Shown here piece after piece: positions 18,428-26,802 of a stretch of DNA of 58,765 nucleotides. The notes beneath the pieces are model-generated. The model searched no databases, was not told where the DNA came from, and was given only the letters and a program-made list of their open reading frames with translations. Source of the stretch: Bacteroides sp. (GTDB taxonomy: Bacteria > Bacteroidota > Bacteroidia > Bacteroidales > Muribaculaceae); contig JAAVCL010000007.1 in the NCBI GenBank assembly GCA_014802335.1, forward strand, positions 80,150 through 138,914, in the 5' to 3' direction. Within the stretch, counting starts at the first letter, position 1; each line of letters opens with the position of its first letter. The translations under genes and the position numbers were made by a program.

Positions 18428-19087
18428 TCAGATACTGTCTGACACGGGTTCTTCGATTACAGGGTCGGAGGGATTTTCAATGGTTGGATCAAAGCTTTCT
18501 TCGGGCGATACAAGATCGGCGTCATTAACGTCAGAAAGAGTATCTTTTTCTATTTCCGGGGCAGTTGTAACCTCATCCTGATAAGTAAAGATAGGTTCTT
18601 CAACCACATAATCTTCTTCAACTGTCGCGGTATCTTCCTCCGGCACATATCGGGAATTAGGATTCAATATTTCAGAATTCAGGGTGGTAAGCATCATTAA
18701 CAATCCTAAAATAAAGAATAAAATGCAACTAACTGCAAGCAGCGTATCCACCCCCAACATTCGAGGTTTATGTTCTTTCTCGGGAGCCCCATGAAGAAAT
18801 CGTGTTATAATGGCCGCAATCGGAACAATGGAAGCCGCAAACCATACACTCAGCACAACTATTGTTGAAGTGATGCCTGCATCGGGTCCTATAAGACCGA
18901 TCTGACCCATCATAATTCCCGACACTCCAAGTGTCACAATCAGCCACGCCAGCAGACTCAATGCGCATGTACGTCCGGATTCTTTATCCTTAAAATTGGC
19001 ATACTGATGAAAGAAAGGCCGAATAAAATATGTTTCGAAATAACCGTCATACGTGTGACGCGGGCTGGTGAACTGATGTATGTTCAT
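18428..19087 (-). CDS. Hypothetical membrane protein with acidic tail
   Basis: 219-residue protein I do not recognise, counted from the ATG at 19087 (MNIHQFTSPRHTYDGYF); an upstream ATG at 19135 would add 16 residues of less typical sequence. The N-terminal half has an amphipathic start, then about three to four hydrophobic helices (ALSLLAWLIVTLGVSGIMMG, IVVLSVWFAASIVPIAAII, LLAVSCILFFILGLLMML). The last 80 residues are Glu/Asp/Pro/Ser-rich, apparently disordered, and have repeats of the EEP/NPSDPVIEEP kind. The HQFTSPRH start resembles Bacteroidales Yip1-like or DUF inner-membrane proteins, but this is only an impression. Confidence 0.65.
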   Translation of the reverse strand: MNIHQFTSPRHTYDGYFETYFIRPFFHQYANFKDKESGRTCALSLLAWLIVTLGVSGIMMGQIGLIGPDAGITSTIVVLSVWFAASIVPIAAIITRFLHGAPEKEHKPRMLGVDTLLAVSCILFFILGLLMMLTTLNSEILNPNSRYVPEEDTATVEEDYVVEEPIFTYQDEVTTAPEIEKDTLSDVNDADLVSPEESFDPTIENPSDPVIEEPVSDSI

Positions 19088-19407
19088 GGGTGAAAAGATT
19101 TTGGGATATTGCCTCAATTTCAAACTCACCGGCAAGTGTCGATAAGAGAGAAACCGTTTCGCGCATATTTTGCAAATTTAATAAAAATCTTTGGAATCCA
19201 CTGAGGTAAAGTACCATTAGAGTCAACAGACACCTGCAAAATTAAACAATACCTCTATAAAACTCAATTTTTGAGGTAAAATGATTTAACGCGAAAAATA
19301 GGGACGACCCATAATCTTGAGTGCCCGATTTTGTGAGTCTGTATGGATGTAACGAGTAGGTGAGGCTTTTATCCCGAACACGCGTTACTAATTTCTCATT
19401 ATTCCGT

Positions 19408-19615
19408 TAACCGAAGTAAAGATTGTATTTTTTGGAGTGCAGCAGAACGAGGAAATGGGTTATATGTAGGGATACCGAAGTTTATGGAGTGAATTTTCTC
19501 GATTTACCGAAGTTTATACATCTTTAAAATCGCAAAATACCGAAGTTTAGGATGTGTAAATTTGCCTAAATACCGAAGTTTACAGTGTGTAAATTTGCCT
19601 AAATACCGAAGTTTG
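19408..19615 (+). promoter_or_regulatory. Phased repeats TACCGAAGTTTA at 32-33 bp pitch
   Basis: Five copies start at 19473, 19505, 19538, 19571 and 19604, i.e. spaced 32, 33, 33 and 33 bases, about three helical turns. A degenerate copy (TAACCGAAGTAAA) begins at 19408, two periods earlier. The last copy (with G at the final base) sits between the -33 and -7 elements of the promoter for the DUF4143 ATPase. The phasing puts every site on the same DNA face, as expected of a cooperative operator. The stretch 19136-19407 upstream of the array shows no gene. Confidence 0.8.
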
Positions 19616-19625
19616 ATTATCTTTG
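19594..19625 (+). promoter_or_regulatory. Promoter of the DUF4143 ATPase gene
   Basis: TTTG at 19594-19597, 20 bases, then TATCTTTG (TAnnTTTG) at 19618-19625, the Bacteroidetes primary-sigma consensus. Translation starts at 19647, about 20 bases downstream. The spacer contains the last phased repeat, suggesting repression by a protein bound there. Confidence 0.75.
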
Positions 19626-19646
19626 TGCCATATAATCAAGAAGATA

Positions 19647-20915
19647 ATGGATACATCTGTATTACTTGAAATATTACGAGACCAACAGGAAGAGTTGGTT
19701 ACGCTTCGTTCCCAGAGTTTTTGCAAGCGTAAGGAAGAAGATTTGATAAAGCTTGATAGTAAAAAGGCTCAAGTGGTTATCGGGGTTCGTCGTAGTGGAA
19801 AATCAACATTGTGTTTCAATGTTCTAAATGGAGCACAGGTAAAATTCGCTTATGTGAATTTTGACGATGAGCGTTTGATTCGTTTGTCATCTGACGATTT
19901 GAACGATGTACTGAAATGCTTATATCAAATTTATGGGGACTTTACTCATTTATTTCTTGATGAAGCGCAGAATGTAGAAGGATGGCATCTATTTGTTAAT
20001 AGACTTCTCCGACAGGGAATAAAGGTGGTTATTACCGGTAGCAATGCGAAACTACTTAGTAGCGAGCTTTCAACGTATCTTACCGGACGTTATAACGAGA
20101 TAGAATTGTATCCGTTTTCGTTCAGTGAGTTCTGCGAAATGGGGAAGGTGGAAACCACGAATCTATCTACAAAAACGGATGCCTTACTTCGGCGCGCTTT
20201 TGACAGATATATGGAGGTTGGTGGCTTTCCGGAAATAATAAGTGGTGAAGAAATAGCCGATATATACGTAGATACGTTGGTGTTAAATATTCTGGAAAGA
20301 GATATAGTACAACGTTTTAAGGTAAGATATAAGAATACCTTTAAGTCATTATCCAATCATCTGATGAATAATGCTCCATGCGAAGTTGTTTATGCAACGT
20401 TGCAAAAGATTTTCAATTTAAAGAATGATAAAACGGTTGAGAATTATGTAAGTTATCTTTATCAGGCTTATCTTCTGAAACAGTTGCGTAAATATTCACC
20501 CAAGAGTAGCGAGCGGATTCGTAATGCTAAATGCTATCCCATAGACGTATCTCTTATGAACGCAAGGAAGGATGCATTTGCAAAAGATAATTTGGGATGG
20601 AGACTCGAAGCCTTAGTTTATTTGGGATTATGTAGAAGATATGGAACCGGTTTCGACATCTATTATTATAAAACTAATTCATACGAAGTAGATTTCGTGG
20701 TTTGCCATCGAGCAACGGTTGTAGAACTTGTGCAGGTATCTTACGACATTTCTTCTGAAAAAACGTTCTCTCGAGAGACGTCTGCTTTGGTGAAAGCAGG
20801 CACATCACTCAACTGTGATAAACTGACTCTTGTAACGGCTTATGAAGAGCGTGAATTAGATGTGACCGGACATATCATTTACATTTGTCCGGCTTACAAA
20901 TGGCTTCTCAATTAA
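19647..20915 (+). CDS. AAA-family ATPase with DUF4143 domain
   Basis: 422 residues from the ATG at 19647 (MDTSVLLEIL). The P-loop is VIGVRRSGKSTLC and Walker B is HLFLDEAQNVEGW; the C-terminal half is the DUF4143 domain, which has a nuclease-like fold in some members (FDIYYYKTNSYEVDFVV contains the typical ExD/VDF pattern). These ATPases occur in many copies in Bacteroidales genomes, and their biological role is unsettled; toxin, defence and regulatory roles have been suggested. The gene is monocistronic, behind a strong promoter embedded in phased repeats, and flanked on its 3' side by MITE-like sequences. Confidence 0.9.
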   Translation: MDTSVLLEILRDQQEELVTLRSQSFCKRKEEDLIKLDSKKAQVVIGVRRSGKSTLCFNVLNGAQVKFAYVNFDDERLIRLSSDDLNDVLKCLYQIYGDFTHLFLDEAQNVEGWHLFVNRLLRQGIKVVITGSNAKLLSSELSTYLTGRYNEIELYPFSFSEFCEMGKVETTNLSTKTDALLRRAFDRYMEVGGFPEIISGEEIADIYVDTLVLNILERDIVQRFKVRYKNTFKSLSNHLMNNAPCEVVYATLQKIFNLKNDKTVENYVSYLYQAYLLKQLRKYSPKSSERIRNAKCYPIDVSLMNARKDAFAKDNLGWRLEALVYLGLCRRYGTGFDIYYYKTNSYEVDFVVCHRATVVELVQVSYDISSEKTFSRETSALVKAGTSLNCDKLTLVTAYEERELDVTGHIIYICPAYKWLLN

Positions 20916-20920
20916 TGTAT

Positions 20921-20940
20921 AAAGTAGTTGCTAAAAATTA
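20921..20940 (+). repeat. Solo MITE-like end (third type)
   Basis: Reads AAAGTAGTTGCTAAAAATTA, matching the shared end pattern TAAGTA-N4-(T/C)TA(G/A)AAATTA. A near-identical copy is at 24176-24195 (TAAGTAATTGCTAAAAATTA). No inverse partner is seen nearby. Confidence 0.5.
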
Positions 20941-20969
20941 ATGAACAGATAAAACGCAGTTATTTTTGC

Positions 20970-21035
20970 GATGATTTGAGTGCGGAGAGAAAGAGCATAG
21001 CGCAATATGCGACTGAACGACAAGCTCAAATCATC
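20970..21035 (+). terminator. Hairpin downstream of the ATPase gene
   Basis: GATGATTTGAG (20970-20980) pairs with CTCAAATCATC (21025-21035). The loop is purine-rich, with an inner GCATAGCGCAATATGC palindrome. It may terminate the ATPase transcript or be part of a decayed repeat element. Confidence 0.4.
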
Positions 21036-21085
21036 CAAAAAGAAGAAGTTTTCACGTTCAAGATATATACTACGATTTTTTAACA

Positions 21086-21271
21086 TAAGTAGCTCTTAGA
21101 AATTAGTTTATATTGGAGTAATTCTTAGTGGTTGTGCTTCTTTTCGGTCTTTTTTGATGGTTTTGAAATTGTTCATCAGTCGTTTAGCTCGCTAAACTCC
21201 TTCTTCTCAATTCCAAATCCATTCATAAAATCCCCGAAAATAAGTTATAGATAATTTCTAATAGCTACTTA
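21086..21271 (-). mobile_element. MITE type A, copy 2
   Basis: 186-bp second copy, inverted relative to the one at 13635-13820 and of the same length. The left end is TAAGTAGCTCTTAGAAATTA; the right end has two mismatches (…AATTTCTAATAGCTACTTA). The central TTTAGCTCGCTAAA palindrome is preserved with compensatory-looking differences. No coding capacity. Confidence 0.85.
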
Positions 21272-21303
21272 AAAATAAAATGCTGCGAATACTCAAAAAA
21301 ATT

Positions 21304-21329
21304 AGGGTGCATCAATTTTGATGCACCCT
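21304..21329 (-). terminator. Terminator of the tRNA-Ser transcript
   Basis: AGGGTGCATCAA (21304-21315) and TTGATGCACCCT (21318-21329) form a perfect 12-bp stem, followed on the minus strand by a T-run. Confidence 0.88.
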
Positions 21330-21346
21330 GTTAAGTTTAATCGTTG

Positions 21347-21433
21347 CGGAGAGGACGAGATTCGAACTCGTGGTAGGATTGCTCCTACGTCAGTTTAGCA
21401 AACTGGTGGTTTCAGCCACTCACCCACCTCTCC
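21347..21433 (-). tRNA. tRNA-Ser (anticodon GCU)
   Basis: 87-nt class II tRNA. Acceptor GGAGAGG/CCTCTCC with discriminator G, anticodon loop TTGCTAA (anticodon GCT), a long variable arm (acgtaggagcaatcctacca) and the T-loop GTTCGAATC. CCA is not encoded. Confidence 0.95.
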
Positions 21434-21590
21434 AAAATATGTCACAGACAAACAAACAGTCTGTAATTTCAGCCTTTTACGGCTTTGCGATTACAAAGTT
21501 AATCATTAATTTTCTATTTTCCAAATTTTTCTTCAAATTTTCGCAAATTTCGCGCCGGGAAAAAAGATGCGCACGGTTTGAGGGTGGATA

Positions 21591-21625
21591 AAAAAAGATG
21601 CGCACAAGCCATGCGCATCTTTTTT
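21591..21625. terminator. Terminator of pckA
   Basis: AAAAAAGATGCGCA (21591-21604) and TGCGCATCTTTTTT (21612-21625) form a hairpin with A- and T-runs, usable from both strands. It lies between pckA (stop at 21693) and the tRNA-Ser gene. Confidence 0.92.
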
Positions 21626-21692
21626 TATAGGATTTTTATTGTGTAAGGCTTAAAGATTGGTGTCTTTAGGCTTACTTGTGATCAGGTTTTTA

Positions 21693-23297
21693 TTAGAGTT
21701 TCGGACCGTCAGCTACAAGTGCTTTACCTGCAGGGTTGAACTCAAATTTCTTGAAGTTCTTGATGAACATTTCAGCAAGTTTGGTTGCTTTTTCTGTCCA
21801 TTCTGCGGGATTTGCGTATGTGTCGCGGGGGTCGAGAATCTTAGGATCAACTCCGGGAAGTTCGGTGGGAACTGTGAAGTCGAAGATAGGAATTTGTTTT
21901 GTGGGAGCTTTCAGGATGCTGCCGTCGAGGATAGCATCGATGATGCCACGAGTGTCGCGGATTGAGATGCGCTTGCCGGTACCGTTCCAACCAGTGTTCA
22001 CGAGGTATGCCTTAGCATCGTTTGCCTGCATCTTCTTAACGAGTTCCTCAGCATATTTGGTGGGGTGGAGTTCAAGGAACGCCTGGCCGAAGCAAGCTGA
22101 GAATGTAGGAGTAGGCTCAGTGATGCCACGCTCTGTACCTGCGAGTTTTGAGGTGAAGCCTGAGAGGAAGTAATACTGAGTCTGACCGGGTGTAAGGATA
22201 GACACGGGAGGAAGCACGCCGAATGCATCAGCAGAAAGGAAGATTACATTCTTAGCAGCCGGGCCGGCAGAAACGGGGGCTACGATGCTTTCGATGTGGT
22301 TGATAGGATAAGATACACGAGTGTTTTCGGTAACGCTCTTGTCTGCAAAGTCGATTTTGCCGTTTTCGTCAACTGTTACGTTTTCGAGAAGTGCATCGCG
22401 ACGGATTGCTTTGTAGATATCGGGTTCGCTTTCTTTGTCGAGGTTGATAACTTTTGCATAGCAACCGCCTTCAAAGTTGAACACACCGTTGTCGTCCCAA
22501 CCGTGTTCGTCGTCGCCGATGAGGAGACGTTTGGGGTCGGTTGAAAGTGTGGTCTTACCTGTACCTGAAAGACCGAAGAAGATAGCAGTGTTTTTGCCTT
22601 CTTTGTCGGTGTTGGCAGAACAGTGCATTGATGCGATGCCGTTCTGGGGAAGGAAGTAGTTCATCATTGAGAACATACCTTTCTTCATTTCACCACCATA
22701 CCAAGTGTTGATGATTACCTGCTCTTTTGAAGTGGTGTTGAATACAACTGCAGTTTCAGAGTTGAGACCAAGTTCTTTGAAGTTTTCAACTTTAGCCTTA
22801 GATGCGTTGTAAACAATGAAGTCGGGCTTGAAGTCAGCAAGTTCTTCAGCTGAAGGAGCGATGAACATGTTGGTTACGAAGTGAGCCTGCCATGCAACTT
22901 CCATGATGAAGCGAACAGCCATGCGGGTGTCTTTGTTGGCACCGCAGAAACGGTCTACAACATAAAGCTTCTTGCCTGAGAGTTCTTTGATAGCGATATC
23001 CTTGATTTCTTTCCATGCCTCTTCGGTCACGGGTTTGTTGTCGTTAGGATATTCTTCGGTTGTCCACCATACTTTGTCTTTTGAGTTGTCGTCAAGTACG
23101 ATGAATTTATCTTTAGGAGAACGGCCGGTGTAAACGCCGGTCATAACGTTTACTGCGCCGAGTTCAGTTACTGTGCCCTTTTCGAAACCTTCGAGTGAAG
23201 GATCTGTTTCTGCTTTGAACAGTTCTTCGTAAGAGGGATTGTAGATTACCTCTTTGACATCTTTGATGCCATACTGAGCCAAATCGATGTTTGCCAT
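21693..23297 (-). CDS. pckA: Phosphoenolpyruvate carboxykinase (ATP type)
   Basis: 534-residue ATP-dependent PEPCK interconverting oxaloacetate and PEP. In gut Bacteroidales it often runs toward oxaloacetate to start the succinate/propionate branch. Visible motifs are the substrate loop [13 protein letters not shown], the kinase P-loop [15 protein letters not shown], the metal-site segment [23 protein letters not shown] and the nucleotide region [17 protein letters not shown]. Length is standard. Codon use looks strongly biased (GCC/CTC-poor, very regular), fitting high expression. A TAAATTTG -7-like box lies on the minus strand at 23401-23408, with a weak CAAA (TTTG) further upstream. Monocistronic, ending in a strong terminator. 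Confidence 0.98.
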   Translation of the reverse strand: MANIDLAQYGIKDVKEVIYNPSYEELFKAETDPSLEGFEKGTVTELGAVNVMTGVYTGRSPKDKFIVLDDNSKDKVWWTTEEYPNDNKPVTEEAWKEIKDIAIKELSGKKLYVVDRFCGANKDTRMAVRFIMEVAWQAHFVTNMFIAPSAEELADFKPDFIVYNASKAKVENFKELGLNSETAVVFNTTSKEQVIINTWYGGEMKKGMFSMMNYFLPQNGIASMHCSANTDKEGKNTAIFFGLSGTGKTTLSTDPKRLLIGDDEHGWDDNGVFNFEGGCYAKVINLDKESEPDIYKAIRRDALLENVTVDENGKIDFADKSVTENTRVSYPINHIESIVAPVSAGPAAKNVIFLSADAFGVLPPVSILTPGQTQYYFLSGFTSKLAGTERGITEPTPTFSACFGQAFLELHPTKYAEELVKKMQANDAKAYLVNTGWNGTGKRISIRDTRGIIDAILDGSILKAPTKQIPIFDFTVPTELPGVDPKILDPRDTYANPAEWTEKATKLAEMFIKNFKKFEFNPAGKALVADGPKL

Positions 23298-23509
23298 AAT
23301 CAGTGTGAGTGTTTAAATATTTGGGTTTATAATTTTATGCTTTAAGTCTATTTGTAATGCAATGCGTGGCGAGGTTGCTCTCTCGCTTGTTTTTCAAATG
23401 CAAATTTACTAATTTTTGTTGAATAGTTTAAGCAAAATAAAGAAAAATTTCCTTAATTATTTTCTTCTTAACTATTTTTAAGCTCAATCTCTGTTTATTT
23501 GAGTGCTGT

Positions 23510-24067
23510 TTATTCTTCGGGGATTTGGATGGGGCGGAGTTCTCCGGTGTAGCTGTCCATCACGAAGCCGCGCACATTGATACCTTCCGGGGGCATGAGG
23601 GGATGACGGCTTATTAAGTCGACTGTTTCGCTGATTGCTGCGTCTGTGTCCTCAAAACCGTGCAGCCATTCACGAAGATTGATGCCGCAGTGTTCCATCA
23701 GGGTGATATGCTCGCGGCTCACACCACGTTGCTGCATAACGTGCAGCATTTCTTCGGCATCCATTCCCTGCACTCCGCAGCCTGTGTGCCCGATTACCAT
23801 TATCTCGTTCACTCCAAGTTCGTAGACGGCTATGAGCAGAGAGCGCATTGTGGAGTCAAAGGGGTTTACAATTGTTGCACCCGCATTCTTTATGATTTTT
23901 ACATCACCGTTGCGAAATCCGAGGGCAGCGGGCAGAAGTTCTATCAGCCGGGTGTCCATGCATGTCACTATCGCTATCTTTTTATCGGGATATTTGCTGG
24001 TGGCGAATTTTTCGTAAGCCCGGTCTTCAACAAAGCGTTTGTTGTGGGCAAGAATTTCATCTATCAT
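23510..24067 (-). CDS. can: Beta-class carbonic anhydrase
   Basis: 185-residue zinc enzyme hydrating CO2 to bicarbonate. The zinc ligands and dyad are seen in VTCMDTRL (Cys, Asp-Arg dyad) and VIGHTGCGVQGM (His, Cys). It belongs to the short clade related to mycobacterial/plant-type beta carbonic anhydrases. It lies 212 nt upstream (in transcription order) of pckA; bicarbonate supply would serve carboxylation by PEPCK, although co-transcription is not certain. Confidence 0.93.
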   Translation of the reverse strand: MIDEILAHNKRFVEDRAYEKFATSKYPDKKIAIVTCMDTRLIELLPAALGFRNGDVKIIKNAGATIVNPFDSTMRSLLIAVYELGVNEIMVIGHTGCGVQGMDAEEMLHVMQQRGVSREHITLMEHCGINLREWLHGFEDTDAAISETVDLISRHPLMPPEGINVRGFVMDSYTGELRPIQIPEE

Positions 24068-24175
24068 CTGGTATGGTTTTTAAAGTTTGGATTTCGGTTG
24101 CTGAGATAAGAGGATGTGACTGCGGGGGAGTGGAGGCATCTTGTCACGTCTTAATTGCAAATTTAAGTAATTTTT

Positions 24176-24224
24176 TAAGTAATTGCTAAAAATTAATCGA
24201 TATAATCAGCTCTTAGAAATCAGC
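24176..24224. repeat. Two adjacent solo MITE-like ends
   Basis: TAAGTAATTGCTAAAAATTA (24176-24195) matches the third end type, also found at 20921. TAATCAGCTCTTAGAAATCA (24203-24222) resembles the type-A end. They are in the same orientation and lack partners, suggesting decayed elements. Confidence 0.5.
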
Positions 24225-24263
24225 AATGTATCTTTTCGTTCTTTAGTCAGTTTTCGTCGGCAA

Positions 24264-24505
24264 AGTGTAGGGACATGGCGTGCCATGTCTTGAGAAAACA
24301 CCCCCGAATTACCCGACGAGTGTATGGCGTGCCACGTCTGGTTAAACACCACCGAATTACCGGACGAGTGTAGGGACGTGGCGTGCCACGTCTGAGTAAA
24401 ACATCGACACATTACCCGCTGCATTATCGTCGCATTACCCGTCGCAAGGTTCAGACATGGCACGCCATGTCTCTACATTTGTCGACGTATTTCCTCAACC
24501 ATGTC
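24264..24505. repeat. Cluster of REP-like palindromes
   Basis: Five units with the core GACRTGGCRYGCCAYGTC lie at about 24268-24290, 24319-24340, 24371-24394, 24452-24476 and a partial one near 24498-24510, separated by spacers such as ATTACCCGACGAGTGTA. The same unit pair is at 12789-12885. No gene is seen in 24068-24695, which otherwise holds the MITE-like ends and the cysE leader. Confidence 0.75.
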
Positions 24506-24695
24506 CCTACATTTGCCGATGCTTTATAATGGCTTTGAAATTGTAATCAATCGTTATAGCTGTCAGACAATGAGCCTTATTTGGTTCGTGGTCAAACATC
24601 TTGTTTATTTTATATGTTTTACTTTGGATAGGTGCGATCCGGGGCTCTGTCAATAATAAAGAAAACAGCTTAAATAAAGAAAACAGCTTAGAATA

Positions 24696-25535
24696 ATGCA
24701 TAATAACGATCGACTTTTAAAAATTATAGAGAAAGAAACACTTCTGCTTCATAATACCGATGGTGGTATCGGCTCTTCACTGCCTGCCGTGGCTGATGTG
24801 CAGGCTTTGATGCAGGCCATCTGGGATACGATTTTTTTTGAAGGTTCTTGTCATCATCATTGCACGGGAGCCGAAATCACCCAGGGTTTGCTTACGGTCT
24901 ATACTCGGCTGCATCACCTTCTTGACCGCGCGGCCCCCGAGAAAGACACCGGCATATCCACCACCGAAACTGCCATGAATTTCATTGAGCGGATGCATTC
25001 CATACGCGAATTGCTGATCACCGATATTCGGGCTATTCTCGTAATGGACCCGGCGGCCACTTCACCTCAGGAAGTTATCGCCTGTTATCCGGCTGTAAAG
25101 GCTGTGCTTTATTACAGGTCGGCTCATGAAATGGTGAAACTCGGAATCCCCATTCTGCCTCGAATGATTACCGAGCTCGCTCATTCCATCACGGGTATTG
25201 ACATTCATCCGAATGCGAAAATAGGACCTTATTTTGCTATCGACCATGGCACGGGAATCGTTATTGGTGAAACCTCTATTATCGGAAGCCATGTGACTTT
25301 GTATCAAGGTGTGACACTGGGTGCAAAAGCTTTTTCTTACGACGAGAACGGTTTGCCCCAGCGCATTGACCGCCACCCGATTATCGAGGATAATGTGACT
25401 ATTTATTCCAATTCAAGTATATTGGGTCGAATCACTATCGGCCACGACACGGTGATCGGTGGTAATATCTGGGTCACCCAGTCGGTGCCTCCTCATTCCA
25501 AAATAACTCAGAAAACGGTTATAAGTATGTGTTAG
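24696..25535 (+). CDS. cysE: Serine O-acetyltransferase
   Basis: 279-residue enzyme making O-acetylserine from serine and acetyl-CoA, the first step of cysteine synthesis. The helical N-terminal part (1-165) precedes left-handed hexapeptide repeats (DIHPNAKIGPYFAIDHGTGIVIGE, catalytic Asp/His in DHGTG). The acetyl-CoA loop is near TLYQGVTLGAKAF. The C-terminal residues ISMC and the stop codon are encoded by the left terminal repeat of the MITE at 25521-25689, so the original C-terminus has been replaced. The native tail usually contacts cysteine synthase and ends in Ile; this substitution could change that complex. cysK follows directly after the element. Confidence 0.95.
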   Translation: MHNNDRLLKIIEKETLLLHNTDGGIGSSLPAVADVQALMQAIWDTIFFEGSCHHHCTGAEITQGLLTVYTRLHHLLDRAAPEKDTGISTTETAMNFIERMHSIRELLITDIRAILVMDPAATSPQEVIACYPAVKAVLYYRSAHEMVKLGIPILPRMITELAHSITGIDIHPNAKIGPYFAIDHGTGIVIGETSIIGSHVTLYQGVTLGAKAFSYDENGLPQRIDRHPIIEDNVTIYSNSSILGRITIGHDTVIGGNIWVTQSVPPHSKITQKTVISMC

Positions 25536-25689
25536 AAATTATTTAATGCATTGCCTCATAAATTATGAGGCGAACTTTAGTATCCGGCTTCTGTTGCTAT
25601 GGAACCCCATAACGCCTTCAGCCGAATACCAAATTTCATCCACATTCTTTATAACTCAATACGTTAAATAATTTCTAACACATACTTAT
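25521..25689 (+). mobile_element. MITE type B, copy 1 (between cysE and cysK)
   Basis: 169-bp element with perfect 25-bp terminal inverted repeats (outer part ATAAGTATGTGTTAGAAATT). Internal hairpins are GCCTCATAA-ATTATGAGGC and CTATGG-AACC-CCATA. It starts within cysE and ends 16 nt before the cysK start codon. A homologous copy is at 44887-45053. The ends share TAAGTA-N4-TTAGAAATTA with type A. Confidence 0.88.
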
Positions 25690-25705
25690 CTAAATAGAAT
25701 TAATT

Positions 25706-26659
25706 ATGAACCACGATAAATTAACGGGTCAGAATATTGCAGACTCTCTTACTGACCTGATTGGGAATACACCCCTTGTAGAATTACATAATATTGAAAA
25801 AGAAATAGGCTTCAACGGCCGATTACTTGCCAAACTCGAATCTTTCAATCCCGGAGGTTCCGCCAAAGACCGTATTGCGCTTGCCATGATTGAGGATGTC
25901 GAAGTTTCGGGTCGCCTCAAACCCGAGGGCACCATTATCGAGCCGACAAGTGGAAATACCGGTATCGGCCTTGCATGGATTGGAGCGATGAAGGGTTATA
26001 ACGTTATTCTTACAATGCCCGACACGATGAGTGCCGAGCGGCGGCAACTGCTCAAAGCATACGGAGCCCGGCTTGAACTCACCCCCGGCAAGGAGGGTAT
26101 GAAGGGAGCCATAGCGAGGGCACGCGAGCTTCAGGAAGAAATTCGAGGGGCGATAATTATGGAGCAGTTTGACAATCCGGCCAATCCACGCGTTCATGAA
26201 CTGACCACGGCACGCGAAATTTTGCGCGACACTGCCGGAAATGTAGACATTCTTGTGGCCGGTGTCGGCACGGGAGGAACAGTATCGGGCACGGCACGCG
26301 GTATTAAAAAAGAACATCCCGAATTGCTGGCCGTTGCCGTCGAACCGGCTTCTTCACCCGTACTTGAAGGTGGAGCCCCCGGGCCTCATAAAATTCAGGG
26401 TATCGGTGCCGGATTCGTGCCCCGGAATTATGATGAGACGGTTATCGACAAGGTTATGGCGGTCACTGATGAAGACGCAGTGAAAGGTGCGCGCCTTCTG
26501 ATACGTAAGGAAGGAATTTTGGCCGGAATCTCAAGCGGAGCCGCAATTTCGGCTGCAATTTCTATTGCAAAGTTGTCTGAGAATGAGGGAAAGACAATAG
26601 TTGTTGTCCTCCCCGATACGGGCGAACGCTATCTCTCAACACCACTTTTCAACGAGTGA
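25706..26659 (+). CDS. cysK: Cysteine synthase (O-acetylserine sulfhydrylase)
   Basis: 317-residue PLP enzyme that makes cysteine from O-acetylserine and sulfide. The PLP lysine is in NPGGSAKDRIALAMIE (about residue 54), the substrate loop is PTSGNTGIGLAW and the phosphate-binding loop is GVGTGGTVSGTARGIKK. SSGAAISAA and PDTGERYLS close the active site and C-terminus as in the family. It is the functional partner of cysE, separated from it by the MITE, which supplies most of its 5' untranslated sequence. A strong terminator follows. Confidence 0.97.
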   Translation: MNHDKLTGQNIADSLTDLIGNTPLVELHNIEKEIGFNGRLLAKLESFNPGGSAKDRIALAMIEDVEVSGRLKPEGTIIEPTSGNTGIGLAWIGAMKGYNVILTMPDTMSAERRQLLKAYGARLELTPGKEGMKGAIARARELQEEIRGAIIMEQFDNPANPRVHELTTAREILRDTAGNVDILVAGVGTGGTVSGTARGIKKEHPELLAVAVEPASSPVLEGGAPGPHKIQGIGAGFVPRNYDETVIDKVMAVTDEDAVKGARLLIRKEGILAGISSGAAISAAISIAKLSENEGKTIVVVLPDTGERYLSTPLFNE

Positions 26660-26685
26660 CGCAGGAATTATTTCCATTCCCCACA

Positions 26686-26713
26686 AGCCACTGCAACTTT
26701 TTTGCAGTGGCTT
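26686..26713 (+). terminator. Terminator of cysK
   Basis: AAGCCACTGCAA and TTGCAGTGGCTT form a 12-bp stem with a short T loop, followed by AAATTTTTTTAA. Confidence 0.92.
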
Positions 26714-26802
26714 AAATTTTTTTAATTCTTTATTTTAGCCATAAATTAGGAATCAGCGTTTAATTGTATTACTTTTGTAAAAAAATTAGAAACACTACAA
26801 AT

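Noticed and set aside
21304..21433. Integration hot spot at tRNA-Ser
   Set aside because: No integrase and no partial duplication of the tRNA 3' end is visible nearby.
23401..23436. Strong pckA promoter
   Set aside because: The -7 box matches but the nearest -33 CAAA is 24 bases away, longer than the usual 19-21, so it was not listed as a separate promoter.
24264..24505. Possible CRISPR array in the palindrome cluster
   Set aside because: Spacers vary in length and are related to each other; repeats are perfect inverted palindromes typical of REP elements.
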